NCBI RefSeq assembly: GCF_030264295.1
Contig: NZ_CP127173.1
Span: 2,983,501 to 3,047,500 of the forward strand
Source: Amycolatopsis nalaikhensis
GTDB taxonomy: Bacteria > Actinomycetota > Actinomycetes > Mycobacteriales > Pseudonocardiaceae
Direction: 5' to 3'
Length of the DNA stretch: 64,000 nucleotides
The notes below the pieces were generated by a model, which saw only the letters and a list, made by a program, of their open reading frames with translations, was not told the DNA's origin and did not search any database. Of this stretch, positions 41,168 to 49,295 are shown one piece after another (position 1 is the first letter of the stretch; each line of letters begins with the position of its first letter). The position numbers and the translations under genes were made by a program.

Positions 41168-42636
41168 GACGAGCGTCCGCTGAGCTCGAAGTCGGCCGGG
41201 TCCACCTTCCGCGTCTCCAGCCAGTAACGCCAGGTGAAGCCGGGCCAGATCGTCCGGTTGACGCCCTTCGCGTCGAGGTACCAGCTCTTGCAGCCGCCCT
41301 GCGTCCAGACACCCTTGACCAGCTTGTCCTGGATCTCCTGCTGGAACTTCTCCTGCACACCCGGCCGCACGTCGAGCGCGGCGGCGTCGCGGGAGTCGGC
41401 CAGCTTGATCGCGTCGACGACGTACCGCGACTGCGACTCGATCATGAACACCACGGAGTTGTGGCCCAGCGCGGTGTTCGGGCCGAGCAGGAAGAACAGG
41501 TTCGGGAAGCCCGAGACGGTGATGCCCTTGTGCGTCCGCATCCCTTCGGCCGCCCACTCCTTGGCGAGGCTGCGGCCGTCGACGCCGGTGATGTCGAGGT
41601 ACTCGAGCGCGTCGGTGACCTTGAACCCGGTGCCGTAGATGATCGCGTCGACCTCGTGCTCGACCCCGGCGGAGTCGACGATCGAGTGCGCCTTGACCTC
41701 CTTGATCCCGGCCGTGACGACGTCGACGTTCGGCCGGTTCAGCGCCGGGTAGTAGTCGTTGGAGATCAGGACGCGCTTGCACCCCATCGTGTAGTCCGGG
41801 GTGACCTTCTTGCGCAGCGCGGGGTCCTTGACGCCCTTGGCGATGTGGCGCTTCGCGATCAGCTCGCCCGCCTTCATGATCGCCGGGTGGCCGTTGAAGC
41901 CGATGGCGCGCGCTTCGAGCAGCCAGTACAGCGCGTTGCGGTAGAGCCGCTGGGTGCCGGGCACGCGCTTGAACAGCTGCTGCGCCCACGACGGCATCGC
42001 GTGGTCCGGCTTGGGCATGATCCACGGCGGCGTGCGCTGGAAGAGCGTCAGCTCGGCGACGTCCGGCGCGATCCGCGGCACGAACTGGATGGCGCTGGCG
42101 CCGGTGCCGACCACGGCGACCTTCTTGCCGCGCAGGTCGTACTCGTGGTTCCACCGCGCCGAGTGCCAGGTCTGGCCCTTGAACTTCTTGATCCCGGGCA
42201 GCTCGGGGACCTGCGGGATGTGCAGGCCGCCGACGCCGGAGACCAGGAACTGGGCGACGAACTCGCGGCCGTCCTTGGTCGTCGCCGTCCAGCGGCGCTC
42301 GCCCTCGTCCCAGTGGGCGCCGGTGAGCTCGACGCCGAAGCGGATCTTCTCGCGCAGCCGGTACTTGTCCGCGACGCCCTTGAGGTAGTCGAAGATCTCC
42401 GGCTGCGGCGAGAACGACCGCGACCAGCCCGGGTTCTGCTCGTACGAGAACGAGTACATGTGCGACTGCACGTCGCACGCGCACCCGGGGTACGAGTTGT
42501 CGCGCCAGGTCCCGCCCACTTCGTCGGCCTTCTCCAGGATCACGTAGTCCCGGATGCCGGCCTTTTCGAGCTGGATCGCCTGGCCGAGCCCGGAGAACCC
42601 GGTGCCCACGATCACGACCTTGAACCGCTCGGTCAT
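41164..42636 (-). CDS. Flavin-containing (Baeyer-Villiger type) monooxygenase
   Basis: 490 aa. FAD motif VVIVGTGFSGLG near residues 7-18; the signature FKGQTWHSARWN near 150-161 corresponds to F-x-G-x-x-x-H-x-x-x-W of BVMO and FMO; the NADP motif VAVVGTGASAIQ near 171-182. It inserts oxygen into ketones or hydroxylates using NADPH and O2. Substrate unknown. It is followed by overlapping PF10118 and reductase genes. A 17-bp palindrome lies 48 bp before its ATG, the likely operator. Confidence 0.92.
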   Translation of the reverse strand: MTERFKVVIVGTGFSGLGQAIQLEKAGIRDYVILEKADEVGGTWRDNSYPGCACDVQSHMYSFSYEQNPGWSRSFSPQPEIFDYLKGVADKYRLREKIRFGVELTGAHWDEGERRWTATTKDGREFVAQFLVSGVGGLHIPQVPELPGIKKFKGQTWHSARWNHEYDLRGKKVAVVGTGASAIQFVPRIAPDVAELTLFQRTPPWIMPKPDHAMPSWAQQLFKRVPGTQRLYRNALYWLLEARAIGFNGHPAIMKAGELIAKRHIAKGVKDPALRKKVTPDYTMGCKRVLISNDYYPALNRPNVDVVTAGIKEVKAHSIVDSAGVEHEVDAIIYGTGFKVTDALEYLDITGVDGRSLAKEWAAEGMRTHKGITVSGFPNLFFLLGPNTALGHNSVVFMIESQSRYVVDAIKLADSRDAAALDVRPGVQEKFQQEIQDKLVKGVWTQGGCKSWYLDAKGVNRTIWPGFTWRYWLETRKVDPADFELSGRSS

Positions 42637-42683
42637 CTGTCGGCCTCCGCTGCTTCGAGGATGCTGCCCAGATGACGTTACCT

Positions 42684-42700
42684 CAAGTAACAGTTACTTG
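42684..42700. promoter_or_regulatory. TetR-type operator before the monooxygenase
   Basis: CAAGTAAC-A-GTTACTTG, perfect 8-bp arms, in the 81-bp gap between the PPOX gene and the monooxygenase gene. Length and symmetry fit a TetR operator. It suggests that monooxygenase, PF10118 and reductase genes have their own regulated promoter. Confidence 0.65.
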
Positions 42701-42717
42701 GAAGTACTCCCTACTGG

Positions 42718-43194
42718 TTAGTACGTCCCGCCGAGCTTCGTGTGGTCCCAGCTGACGACCTTCGTCGGGCGGAAGACCAGCCCGATGCGTTTCGGGGCCT
42801 GACCTGCGATGAAGGCGCGAAGTTCGTCGGGGACGGGGTCGCCGGGCTTGGCGCCCGCGTACCGCTGCATGAGCGTGATCCCCATCCGGGTGACTTCTTC
42901 GGTGTCCTCGACGATCTCGACGTCGGCTTCGAGCGAGACGCCGCGGAGCTTCTCGTAGCTCTCGCCGTCCTCGATGAGCACGGTCGCCTCCGGCAGGCGC
43001 CGGAGGTTCTTCGCCTTCTGGGACGTGCCGTACGTCCAGGTCGCGACGCCGCCGTCCTCGTGCGGGTAGTACCAGAGCGGCGCGAGGTGCGGGCGGCCGC
43101 TCGGGCCGATGGTGGCGACGTTGATGACCTTCTGCTCGTCGAAGTACGCGCGCACTTCGTCGTCGGTCATCCGGATCTGGTCGCGACGGGACAT
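42718..43194 (-). CDS. PPOX-class F420- or flavin-dependent protein
   Basis: 158 aa. NVATIGPSGRPHLAPLWYY near 25-43 and QKAKNLRRLPEATVLIEDGE (in part) near 63-82 are typical of actinobacterial PPOX split-barrel proteins. The closing RIGLVFRPTKVVSWDHTKLGG (in part) is common in the group. Start: ATG 43194; GTG 43200 would make a GTGA overlap with the SDR stop. Either way the gene is coupled to the SDR. Substrate unknown. Confidence 0.85.
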   Translation of the reverse strand: MSRRDQIRMTDDEVRAYFDEQKVINVATIGPSGRPHLAPLWYYPHEDGGVATWTYGTSQKAKNLRRLPEATVLIEDGESYEKLRGVSLEADVEIVEDTEEVTRMGITLMQRYAGAKPGDPVPDELRAFIAGQAPKRIGLVFRPTKVVSWDHTKLGGTY

Positions 43195-43196
43195 CT

Positions 43197-44108
43197 TCAC
43201 CCCTTGGTGGCGGCCCGGCCGCCGTGGCCGGTGACCGCCGACTCGAACGCGCCGCGGGCCTCGATGTCGGCCAGCGCGGCCTTGTCCGCCGAAGGTACCC
43301 GGCTGCGGGAGCCGATTTCGATGATCGGCGGCAGGAACGCGCGCAGCAGCTTGAGCCCGCCGACCCAGCGCGGCACGTGGATGGTCCGGGCGCGCTTGAG
43401 GATGCCGGCCTCGAGGTCGTCGAGGGCGACGTCGAGCGGGTAGGTCTTGCCGATCAGGCCCGGCATCGACGCGCGGAGCTTGCCGAACACCGGGTGCGCG
43501 TCGGCGCTCTCGACCAGGTCGGTGCGGATCCACGTCGGGTGCGCGACGCCGACCTTGACGCCCAGGTGCGCGACCTCGGCGCGGAGGCTGTTGGAGAACG
43601 CCTCGACCCCGGCCTTGGCGGCGGCGTAGTTCGCCATGCCCGGCGCGTGCGTGATCGCGGCGAGGCTGGAGATGGCCAGCAGGTAGCCCTTGCGCTCGAT
43701 GACGTGCGGCAGCGTGACGCGGAACGTTCGCCAGACGCCGAGCAGGTCGACCTCGATGACCTTCTCGAACGCGGCCCGGTCGACCGAGCGGACGAAGCCC
43801 GCGGTCGCGATGCCGGCGTTGGCGATGACGATGTCGATGCCGCCGAAGTGCTCGACGACGCCCTTCGTAGCCTGCTCGAGCGCGTCCCAGCTGGTGACGT
43901 CGGCTTCCCAGGAGTGCGCGTTCGCGCCGATCCGGTCCGCGACCTTCTGCTGCTCCTCGGCTTCGAGTCCGACGAGGGCGACCTTCGCACCGCGCGCGGC
44001 GAGCCGTTCGGCCAGCCCGGCCCCGATGCCGCGGGCGGCGCCGGTGATCAGCACGACCTTGCCGTCGACCTTCTTGGTGCCGCTCAGCAGCGAAAACGGG
44101 TTGGCCAC
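43197..44108 (-). CDS. Short-chain dehydrogenase, probable alcohol/steroid-type
   Basis: 303 aa. TGAARGIGAGLA near residues 22-33, IANAGIA near 95-101, a Ser in AISSLAAITHAPG near 147 and YAAAKAG near 162 define a classical SDR. The C-terminal 45 residues are an extension seen in SadH/Rv3085-like proteins. NAD(P)-dependent alcohol or ketone conversion would suit a pathway with the neighbouring monooxygenase. First gene of the minus-strand run; CTTAC-N5-GTAAG lies upstream at 44149-44163. Confidence 0.88.
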   Translation of the reverse strand: MANPFSLLSGTKKVDGKVVLITGAARGIGAGLAERLAARGAKVALVGLEAEEQQKVADRIGANAHSWEADVTSWDALEQATKGVVEHFGGIDIVIANAGIATAGFVRSVDRAAFEKVIEVDLLGVWRTFRVTLPHVIERKGYLLAISSLAAITHAPGMANYAAAKAGVEAFSNSLRAEVAHLGVKVGVAHPTWIRTDLVESADAHPVFGKLRASMPGLIGKTYPLDVALDDLEAGILKRARTIHVPRWVGGLKLLRAFLPPIIEIGSRSRVPSADKAALADIEARGAFESAVTGHGGRAATKG

Positions 44109-44148
44109 GGTGCCTCCTAAACGTCAGTTCAGAGGCACCGTACCCCAA

Positions 44149-44163
44149 CTTACCCGCAGTAAG
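44149..44163. promoter_or_regulatory. Possible operator before the SDR gene
   Basis: CTTAC-CCGCA-GTAAG, 5-bp arms, 40 bp before the SDR ATG. The nearby AGTAAGCTAC (44158-44167) recurs, reverse-complemented, at 47961-47970 upstream of the TetR gene. The arms are short; significance is uncertain. Confidence 0.4.
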
Positions 44164-44176
44164 CTACCCAACAGTA

Positions 44177-44203
44177 GCGTCACTTTCCCTATGAAAGTGA
44201 CGC
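44177..44203. repeat. Short hairpin repeat, copy 3, holding a stop codon
   Basis: GCGTCACTTTC-CCTAT-GAAAGTGACGC: a perfect 11-bp stem. The aldo/keto reductase stop codon (TAG on the minus strand) lies in the loop and its last codons in one arm, so the hairpin serves as terminator and coding end. Other copies: 8676-8702 and 26413-26439. Confidence 0.7.
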
Positions 44204-45091
44204 TTCTTCGTCTGGAGTCAGCGACAGGGAGACCGAGGCGATCAGGTCTGTCAGCTGCTCGGGGGTGCGGGCGCTCGCGATCGGTGCGGCGACCGTCGGC
44301 TGGACGCGCAGCCAGGCCAAGGCCACCGTCGCGACCGAGACGCCGTGTGCCGCCGCGACCTCGTCGAGGGCCGCCAGGACGCGCTCGCCGCCGCCGTCCA
44401 AATAGGACACGGCGCGGGCGGCGCGCGGGCTGTCGCCGGTCTCGTCCTTCGAGCGGTACTTGCCGGTCAGGAACCCCTTCGCGAGGGCGAAGTAGGGCAG
44501 CGTGGCCAGGCCTTCGCGGTCGACGAGCGGGGCGAGGTCGCGCTCGTAGTCGCGCTCGACGAGGTTGTAGTGCGGCTGCAGGACGGCGTACCGGGCGAGA
44601 CCGTTCTTGTCCGAAATGGACAGTGCCTCGGCGAGCCGGTCGGCGGTGTAGTTGGACGCGCCGAGGTAGCGGACCTTGCCCGCGCGGACCAGCGCGTCGA
44701 ACGCTTCGAGGGTCTCTTCGAGCGGAGTGTCCCGATCATCGCGGTGGGCGTAGTAGAGGTCGATGTGGTCGGTGTTCAGGCGCCGCAGCGAGTCCTCGGC
44801 CGCGGCCTGGATGTTCTTCGCCGACAGGCCCGGCCGGGCGTCCCACGCGCCGACCTTCGTCGCGATGACGACGTTGTCGCGGTTGCCGCGCGCGGCGACC
44901 CAGCGGCCGAGGATCTCCTCGGAGCCGCCGCCCCCGCCGTAGACGTCGGCCGTGTCCACGAAGTTGCCGCCCGCCGCCGCGTAGGCGTCCAGCACGGCGA
45001 AGGACGTTTCCTCGTCCGCCGTCCAGCCGAAGACGTTGCCGCCGAGGTTGAGCCCGTACACGTCGAGATCGGTGTTGCCCAGCTTGGTCAT
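44189..45091 (-). CDS. Aldo/keto reductase
   Basis: 300 aa (alpha/beta)8 barrel. FVDTADVYGGGGGSEEILGRW near 43-63 carries the catalytic Asp and Tyr; the catalytic Lys is in VIATKVGAWD near 76-85; the His lies in DLYYAHRDDRDTPLEETLEAF (in part). The C-terminal cofactor-binding AAPIASARTPEQL is typical of the family. NADPH-dependent carbonyl reduction; substrate unknown. Divergent from an LLM F420-type gene with a 63-bp gap. Its stop is in the loop of a short hairpin repeat. Confidence 0.9.
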   Translation of the reverse strand: MTKLGNTDLDVYGLNLGGNVFGWTADEETSFAVLDAYAAAGGNFVDTADVYGGGGGSEEILGRWVAARGNRDNVVIATKVGAWDARPGLSAKNIQAAAEDSLRRLNTDHIDLYYAHRDDRDTPLEETLEAFDALVRAGKVRYLGASNYTADRLAEALSISDKNGLARYAVLQPHYNLVERDYERDLAPLVDREGLATLPYFALAKGFLTGKYRSKDETGDSPRAARAVSYLDGGGERVLAALDEVAAAHGVSVATVALAWLRVQPTVAAPIASARTPEQLTDLIASVSLSLTPDEEASLS

Positions 45092-45154
45092 GCCTTCGAC
45101 GTTAGTTCGGCGGACCCGGGACGAAAATCGCCGTCTCACGTGTTGGGGTGTTCC

Positions 45155-45976
45155 ATGGCTATCGAACTGGGCAGGACCGGCATCTGGCGGATGTTCACCG
45201 CGGTGGACCCGGCGTTCGCGGCGGGGGTGGAAGAGCTCGGCTACGGCGCGCTCTGGCTGGGCGGCTCGCCCGGCGGGGACCTGGCGCTCGTCGACGAGCT
45301 GCTGGGCGCGACCGAGCGGCTGGTCGTGGTGACCGGCATCGTCAACATCTGGCAGGACGAGCCGGCGTCGATCGCGCGGGCGTACGACCGCATCGTCGCG
45401 AAGTACCCGGACCGCTTCCTGCTCGGCGTCGGCGCCGGCCACCGCGAGGCGACGAAGGAGTACAAGAAGCCGTACACGGCGTTGGTCGAGTACCTGGACG
45501 GGCTCGACGCGGCCGGCGTGCCGGTCGAGGGCCGCCTGCTCGCCGCGCTCGGCCCGAAGGTCGTCGAGCTGTCCGGCGCCCGGACCGCGGGCGCGCACCC
45601 GTACCTCACCACCCCCGACCACACCCGGGCGACCCGCGCGCTGCTCGGCGACGGCAAGCTGCTCGCTCCCGAGCACAAGGTCGTGCTGGAGACCGACCCG
45701 GCGAAGGCGCGGGAGATCGCCCGGCGCGGCCTGCAGTACTACCTCGGCCTCTCGAACTACACCAGCAACCTGCGGAAGTACGGCTTCACCGACGAGGACC
45801 TCTCGGGCGAGGGCAGCGACCGCTTCGTCGACGCGCTCGCCCTGCACGGCGACGTCGAGACGATCGCCCGCGGCCTGAACGAGCACTTCGAGGCGGGTGC
45901 CGACCACGTCACCGTCCAGGTGCTCAACGAGGACCCGTGGCCCGCCTACCGCGCCTTGGCGGAGGCGCTGCGCTGA
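45155..45976 (+). CDS. LLM-class F420-dependent oxidoreductase
   Basis: 273 aa, luciferase-like (alpha/beta)8 fold. Begins ELGRTGIWRMFTAVDP, then LGYGALWLGGSPGGDL, and VTGIVNIWQDEPASIARAYDRI; LLGVGAGH near 90 is typical. The motif set matches actinobacterial TIGR03620-like F420 enzymes. Reduced F420 is the probable cofactor; substrate unknown. Stands alone between divergent aldo/keto reductase and a terminator. Confidence 0.85.
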   Translation: MAIELGRTGIWRMFTAVDPAFAAGVEELGYGALWLGGSPGGDLALVDELLGATERLVVVTGIVNIWQDEPASIARAYDRIVAKYPDRFLLGVGAGHREATKEYKKPYTALVEYLDGLDAAGVPVEGRLLAALGPKVVELSGARTAGAHPYLTTPDHTRATRALLGDGKLLAPEHKVVLETDPAKAREIARRGLQYYLGLSNYTSNLRKYGFTDEDLSGEGSDRFVDALALHGDVETIARGLNEHFEAGADHVTVQVLNEDPWPAYRALAEALR

Positions 45977-45985
45977 GGGTGTGAT

Positions 45986-46023
45986 CTCCGTCCGGCCGCC
46001 CCGGCTCCGGCGGCCGGACGGAG
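45986..46023 (+). terminator. Terminator after the LLM gene
   Basis: CTCCGTCCGGCCGCC and GGCGGCCGGACGGAG form a perfect 15-bp stem with an 8-base loop, 9 bp past the stop. No U-tract, as usual here. The remaining 114 bp before fba probably hold its promoter. Confidence 0.8.
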
Positions 46024-46137
46024 CCCGATCTGAACCGATTCCACGTGCGTGAAAGTTTCTGCGCGGGGACCGGTGTGCGGCGGCGGTCCACCTCGTACGA
46101 TGCGGTCGGGACCACCCTGTGCCAAGGAGGAGTAACG

Positions 46138-47169
46138 ATGCCCATCGCCACCCCCGAGGTCTACGCGGAGATGCTCGACCGGGCCAAGGCGAACGAGTTC
46201 GCCTACCCGGCCATCAACGTGACCTCGTCCGAGACCGTGAACGCCGCCATCCGCGGCTTCGCCGAGGCGGAGAGCGACGGCATCATCCAGTTCTCCACCG
46301 GCGGTGCCGAGTTCGCGTCCGGCCAGAAGGTCAAGGACATGGTCACCGGCGCGACCGCGCTGGCCGAGTTCGCCCAAGTGGTCGCGGCGAAGTACGACGT
46401 CAACGTCGCGCTGCACACCGACCACTGCCCGAAGGACAAGCTGGACGGCTTCGTCCGCCCGCTGATCGAGATCTCGGCCGAGCGCGTCAAGAACGGCCAG
46501 AACCCGCTGTTCCAGTCCCACATGTGGGACGGCTCGGCGATCGACCTCGACGAGAACCTGCAGATCGCGCAGGAGCTGCTGGCCAAGACGGCGGCCGCGA
46601 ACATCATCCTCGAGGTCGAGATCGGCGTCGTCGGCGGCGAGGAGGACGGTGTCGAAGCGGAGATCAACGAGAAGCTGTACACCGCCGAGGGCGACTTCCT
46701 GAAGACGATCGACGCGCTCGGCGCCGGTGAGAAGGGCCGCTACCTGCTGGCGGCGACGTTCGGCAACGTGCACGGCGTGTACAAGCCGGGCAACGTCAAG
46801 CTGCGCCCGGACGTGCTGAAGGGCGGCCAGGAGGCGGCGGCGAAGAAGCTCGGCCTCGACTCCGGCGCGAAGCCGTTCGAGCTGGTCTTCCACGGCGGCT
46901 CGGGCTCGCTGCCGGAGGAGATCCGCGAAGCGGTGTCCTACGGCGTGGTGAAGATGAACGTCGACACCGACACGCAGTACGCGTTCACGCGCCCGATCGT
47001 GGACCACTTCTTCAAGAACTACGACGGTGTCCTGAAGATCGACGGCGAGGTCGGCAACAAGAAGGTCTACGACCCGCGGTCGTACCTGAAGGCCGCCGAG
47101 GCCGGCATGGCGCAGCGCGTCGTCGAGGCCTGCCAGGCCCTCGGCTCCGCGGGCACCAAGCTCAAGTAA
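46138..47169 (+). CDS. fba: Class II fructose-bisphosphate aldolase
   Basis: 343 aa. Catalyses reversible cleavage of fructose-1,6-bisphosphate to DHAP and glyceraldehyde-3-P, using zinc. HTDHCPKDKL near residues 96-105 gives catalytic Asp and Zn-binding His; EVEIGVVGGEEDG near 160 and LVFHGGSGS near 254-262 with phosphate-binding Ser/Gly are present. Long class IIA form, as in mycobacteria. Start ATG after AAGGAGG. In mycobacteria fba lies near the DedA and GH76 genes, as here. The bulk of the biosynthetic cluster begins just beyond. Confidence 0.97.
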   Translation: MPIATPEVYAEMLDRAKANEFAYPAINVTSSETVNAAIRGFAEAESDGIIQFSTGGAEFASGQKVKDMVTGATALAEFAQVVAAKYDVNVALHTDHCPKDKLDGFVRPLIEISAERVKNGQNPLFQSHMWDGSAIDLDENLQIAQELLAKTAAANIILEVEIGVVGGEEDGVEAEINEKLYTAEGDFLKTIDALGAGEKGRYLLAATFGNVHGVYKPGNVKLRPDVLKGGQEAAAKKLGLDSGAKPFELVFHGGSGSLPEEIREAVSYGVVKMNVDTDTQYAFTRPIVDHFFKNYDGVLKIDGEVGNKKVYDPRSYLKAAEAGMAQRVVEACQALGSAGTKLK

Positions 47170-47177
47170 GACGCACA

Positions 47178-47228
47178 ACTGAAGGCCGCTTCGACACGAC
47201 CCCCAGTCGCGTCGAAGCGGCCTTCAGT
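47178..47228. terminator. Bidirectional terminator between fba and the TetR gene
   Basis: ACTGAAGGCCGCTTCGAC and its exact complement (ending at 47228) form an 18-bp stem around a 15-base loop. The right arm contains the stop codon of the minus-strand TetR gene, so the hairpin can end both convergent transcripts. Confidence 0.82.
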
Positions 47229-47901
47229 GCGTTTCGGGGACGCGCGAGCGCTGACCGGCGCGGGAGACGTGGCTGCCGACGAGCCCGCCCGGCCGGGTGG
47301 GCACGATCGCGGCGATGACCTCCTGGACGCGTTCCATGATGTCCTTGCGGCCGTGCAGCACCCACGAGATGTGCTGCGCGCCGAAGAACGCGGCGACCAG
47401 GACCCTGGCCAGCGCGGCCGGGCTGGTGCCCGGCTGGAGCTGGCCCAGCTCGTCGGCCTGCTCCAGCAGTTGGCGCACCAGCTCGGTGTAGCTGACGAAC
47501 GGCGTCGGCAGGCCGCCTTCGATGAGGAAGTGCTCGATGTGCAGGCGGACGGCCGCCTGGAAGACATGGTCGTCCCGCAGGGCGAGGGCGATCCGCGTCA
47601 GCAGCTCCACGGTGGCGTCGAGCGGCGGCAGGTCGAGGGCCTTGACGCCGGCGGCGAGCGTCGGCAGCCGCGCGTAGTACTCCTCGGAGACGGCGACCGC
47701 GATGGCTTCCTTGTTCGCGAAGTGGAAGTAGACCGCGCCCTTCGTCACGCCGGCGTGCTCGGCGATGTCGACCAGGGTGACTTCGGCGAACCCGCGGGCG
47801 GCGAAGATCTCCGCCGCCGCGTGCAGGATCTGCGCGTACGTGCGGACCGCTCGTTCCTGCTTGAGGCCGTGCCGCTGCGGTGCGGGGCCGGTCTTCGTCA
47901 T
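47224..47901 (-). CDS. Gamma-butyrolactone-receptor-type TetR regulator (ScbR/ArpA-like)
   Basis: 225 aa. The N-terminus KQERAVRTYAQILHAAAEIFAARGFAEVTLVDIAEHAGVTKGAVYFHFANKEAIA (in outline, residues about 14-67) has the RAVRT, GVTKGAVYFHF and helix spacing typical of the ArpA/ScbR family. Ligand-binding residues of the family cannot be verified by eye. Such proteins repress antibiotic and signal genes until a butanolide, butenolide or furan signal binds. It lies at the cluster edge, divergent from a StrR-type activator, with a candidate ARE-like palindrome upstream. A general TetR is the alternative. Confidence 0.85.
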   Translation of the reverse strand: MTKTGPAPQRHGLKQERAVRTYAQILHAAAEIFAARGFAEVTLVDIAEHAGVTKGAVYFHFANKEAIAVAVSEEYYARLPTLAAGVKALDLPPLDATVELLTRIALALRDDHVFQAAVRLHIEHFLIEGGLPTPFVSYTELVRQLLEQADELGQLQPGTSPAALARVLVAAFFGAQHISWVLHGRKDIMERVQEVIAAIVPTRPGGLVGSHVSRAGQRSRVPETH

Positions 47902-48209
47902 CGTGGCACCTTCTCGGTCGATATGCGCCGAGCACTTCCATACCTCGACGAATGTTTATCGTAGCTTACTATCCGGTCGTGAGCTAGCCGTGGCGGCGTG
48001 CTCACGTCCTGCGACGATGTCGGAACGGACCGCGCAAATCGGGCGCGAGCTGGGCAGATGTCCAGGATTTCGAGTGACGACTGAGGGCGCAAAGTCACGT
48101 TAACATCACGCAAATCGGCGGAAAAAACCTTCTCGCAGGTATGAAACTTGCTATGCTGGCGGTGTCACGAGCGCGGCAACTCCTGCCGTGCCGGGTGCTT
48201 GGGGGATGC
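47902..48209. promoter_or_regulatory. Divergent regulatory region between TetR and StrR-type genes
   Basis: 308 bp, no ORF on either strand that looks real. It holds CATACC-TCGA-CGAATG (47939-47954), a 16-bp imperfect palindrome with the ATACC character of autoregulatory (ARE) boxes. It also holds GTAGCTTACT (47961-47970), shared with the SDR promoter at 44158-44167 in reverse complement. A region of lower GC near 48085-48160 may contain the StrR-type promoter. Confidence 0.55.
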
Positions 48210-49295
48210 ATGAACACCGACACGCTGCCGTCCGCGGCCGCGGACCGGGCGGCCACCGCGGCCGACTGGCACCCGCGGCTTTCGGCCGTCGAACTCGTAC
48301 CGCTCGACTCGCTGCTGCCGGGCGAATCGCCCCGCGCGGCCGGCGAGAACGCCGAGCACGCGAAGCTGCTCGCGAACGCCGACTCGGTGTTGCCGCCGAT
48401 CACGGTCCACCGCGCGACGCGCCGGGTGATCGACGGCCGCCACCGCCTGGCCGCGGCGGTCGTCCGCGGCGATGACGTGATCCGCGTCCGCTACTTCGAC
48501 GGCGACGAGCGCGACGCGTTCATCTTGTCCGTCCGCGAAAACACGACGCACGGACTGCCGCTGTCGAGCCGCGACCGCGCGGCGGCCGCCGACCGGATCC
48601 TCCGCACCCACCCGGCGTGGTCGGACCGGGCGATCGCGGAGATCGCGGGACTGTCGGCGAAGACGGTCGCGGGGTTGCGGCGCGCGGTGTCGGGAGCGGG
48701 CCAGCCCGCGGCCCGCCTCGGCCGCGACGGCAAGATGCGGCCCCTGAGCACGGCGGCGGGCCGGGCCCACGCGCGCCGGTTGCTGGAGGAGATGCCGGGG
48801 GCGTCGCTGCGGTCGATCGCCGAGCTGGCGGGGATTTCGCCGGGCACGGTCCGGGACGTGCGCAACCGCATGCTGCGGGGGGAAGACCCGGTGCCGGGCG
48901 GGTTGCGGGTGGCGGCGCCTCGGGAACCCGAGGCCGAGCAGATCGAAGACTCGGTCCGAGCTGATGTCGTCGCCGAGCCGGTCGCGAACCCCGAAAGCCG
49001 CGCCGTGCGATCGCTGCCCGCCGTCGCCTCCGTGCCCGAGGTGCCCGCCGCCCGGCGCGAAGACTCGCCCGCGGCCGCGCTCGAGGCGCTCATGAACGAT
49101 CCCTCGCTCAAGTTCACCGAGCAGGGCCGGTTCCTGCTGCGCCTCCTCTCCGCCAACGCGCGCGCCGTGCGGCACCGCGTCGAGCTGACCGAGGTCGTTC
49201 CCGCCCACTGCGTCCCCATGGTCGGCGAAGTCGCGCGCGAATACGCCAAAGCCTGGCTGCGCGTCGCCGAAGACCTGGAACGCAAGCTGACGTGA
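48210..49295 (+). CDS. ParB-domain transcriptional activator, StrR/NovG-like
   Basis: 361 aa. A ParB N-terminal-like domain (about 30-115: VELVPLDSLLPGESPR, then ITVHRATRRVIDGRHRLAAAVVRGDDVI in part) is followed by two HTH segments (WSDRAIAEIAGLSAKTVAGLRR near 155-176 and SLRSIAELAGISPGTVRDVR near 205-224), and a C-terminal domain with an acidic/basic linker. This is the StrR/NovG/Bbr architecture of pathway-specific activators. ATG follows GGGGGA. Overlaps the thioesterase gene (GTGA), so it drives the cluster from its start. Confidence 0.85.
   Translation: MNTDTLPSAAADRAATAADWHPRLSAVELVPLDSLLPGESPRAAGENAEHAKLLANADSVLPPITVHRATRRVIDGRHRLAAAVVRGDDVIRVRYFDGDERDAFILSVRENTTHGLPLSSRDRAAAADRILRTHPAWSDRAIAEIAGLSAKTVAGLRRAVSGAGQPAARLGRDGKMRPLSTAAGRAHARRLLEEMPGASLRSIAELAGISPGTVRDVRNRMLRGEDPVPGGLRVAAPREPEAEQIEDSVRADVVAEPVANPESRAVRSLPAVASVPEVPAARREDSPAAALEALMNDPSLKFTEQGRFLLRLLSANARAVRHRVELTEVVPAHCVPMVGEVAREYAKAWLRVAEDLERKLT

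Noticed and set aside
39318..41360. 680-codon fusion of the PDR-type reductase with upstream sequence
   Set aside because: The upstream part is an out-of-frame shadow of the PF10118 gene. The reductase begins at 40259.
48141..48209. Upstream start for the StrR-type gene
   Set aside because: The ATG at 48141 lacks a ribosome site and adds 23 residues foreign to the family. The ATG at 48210 has GGGGGA in front.
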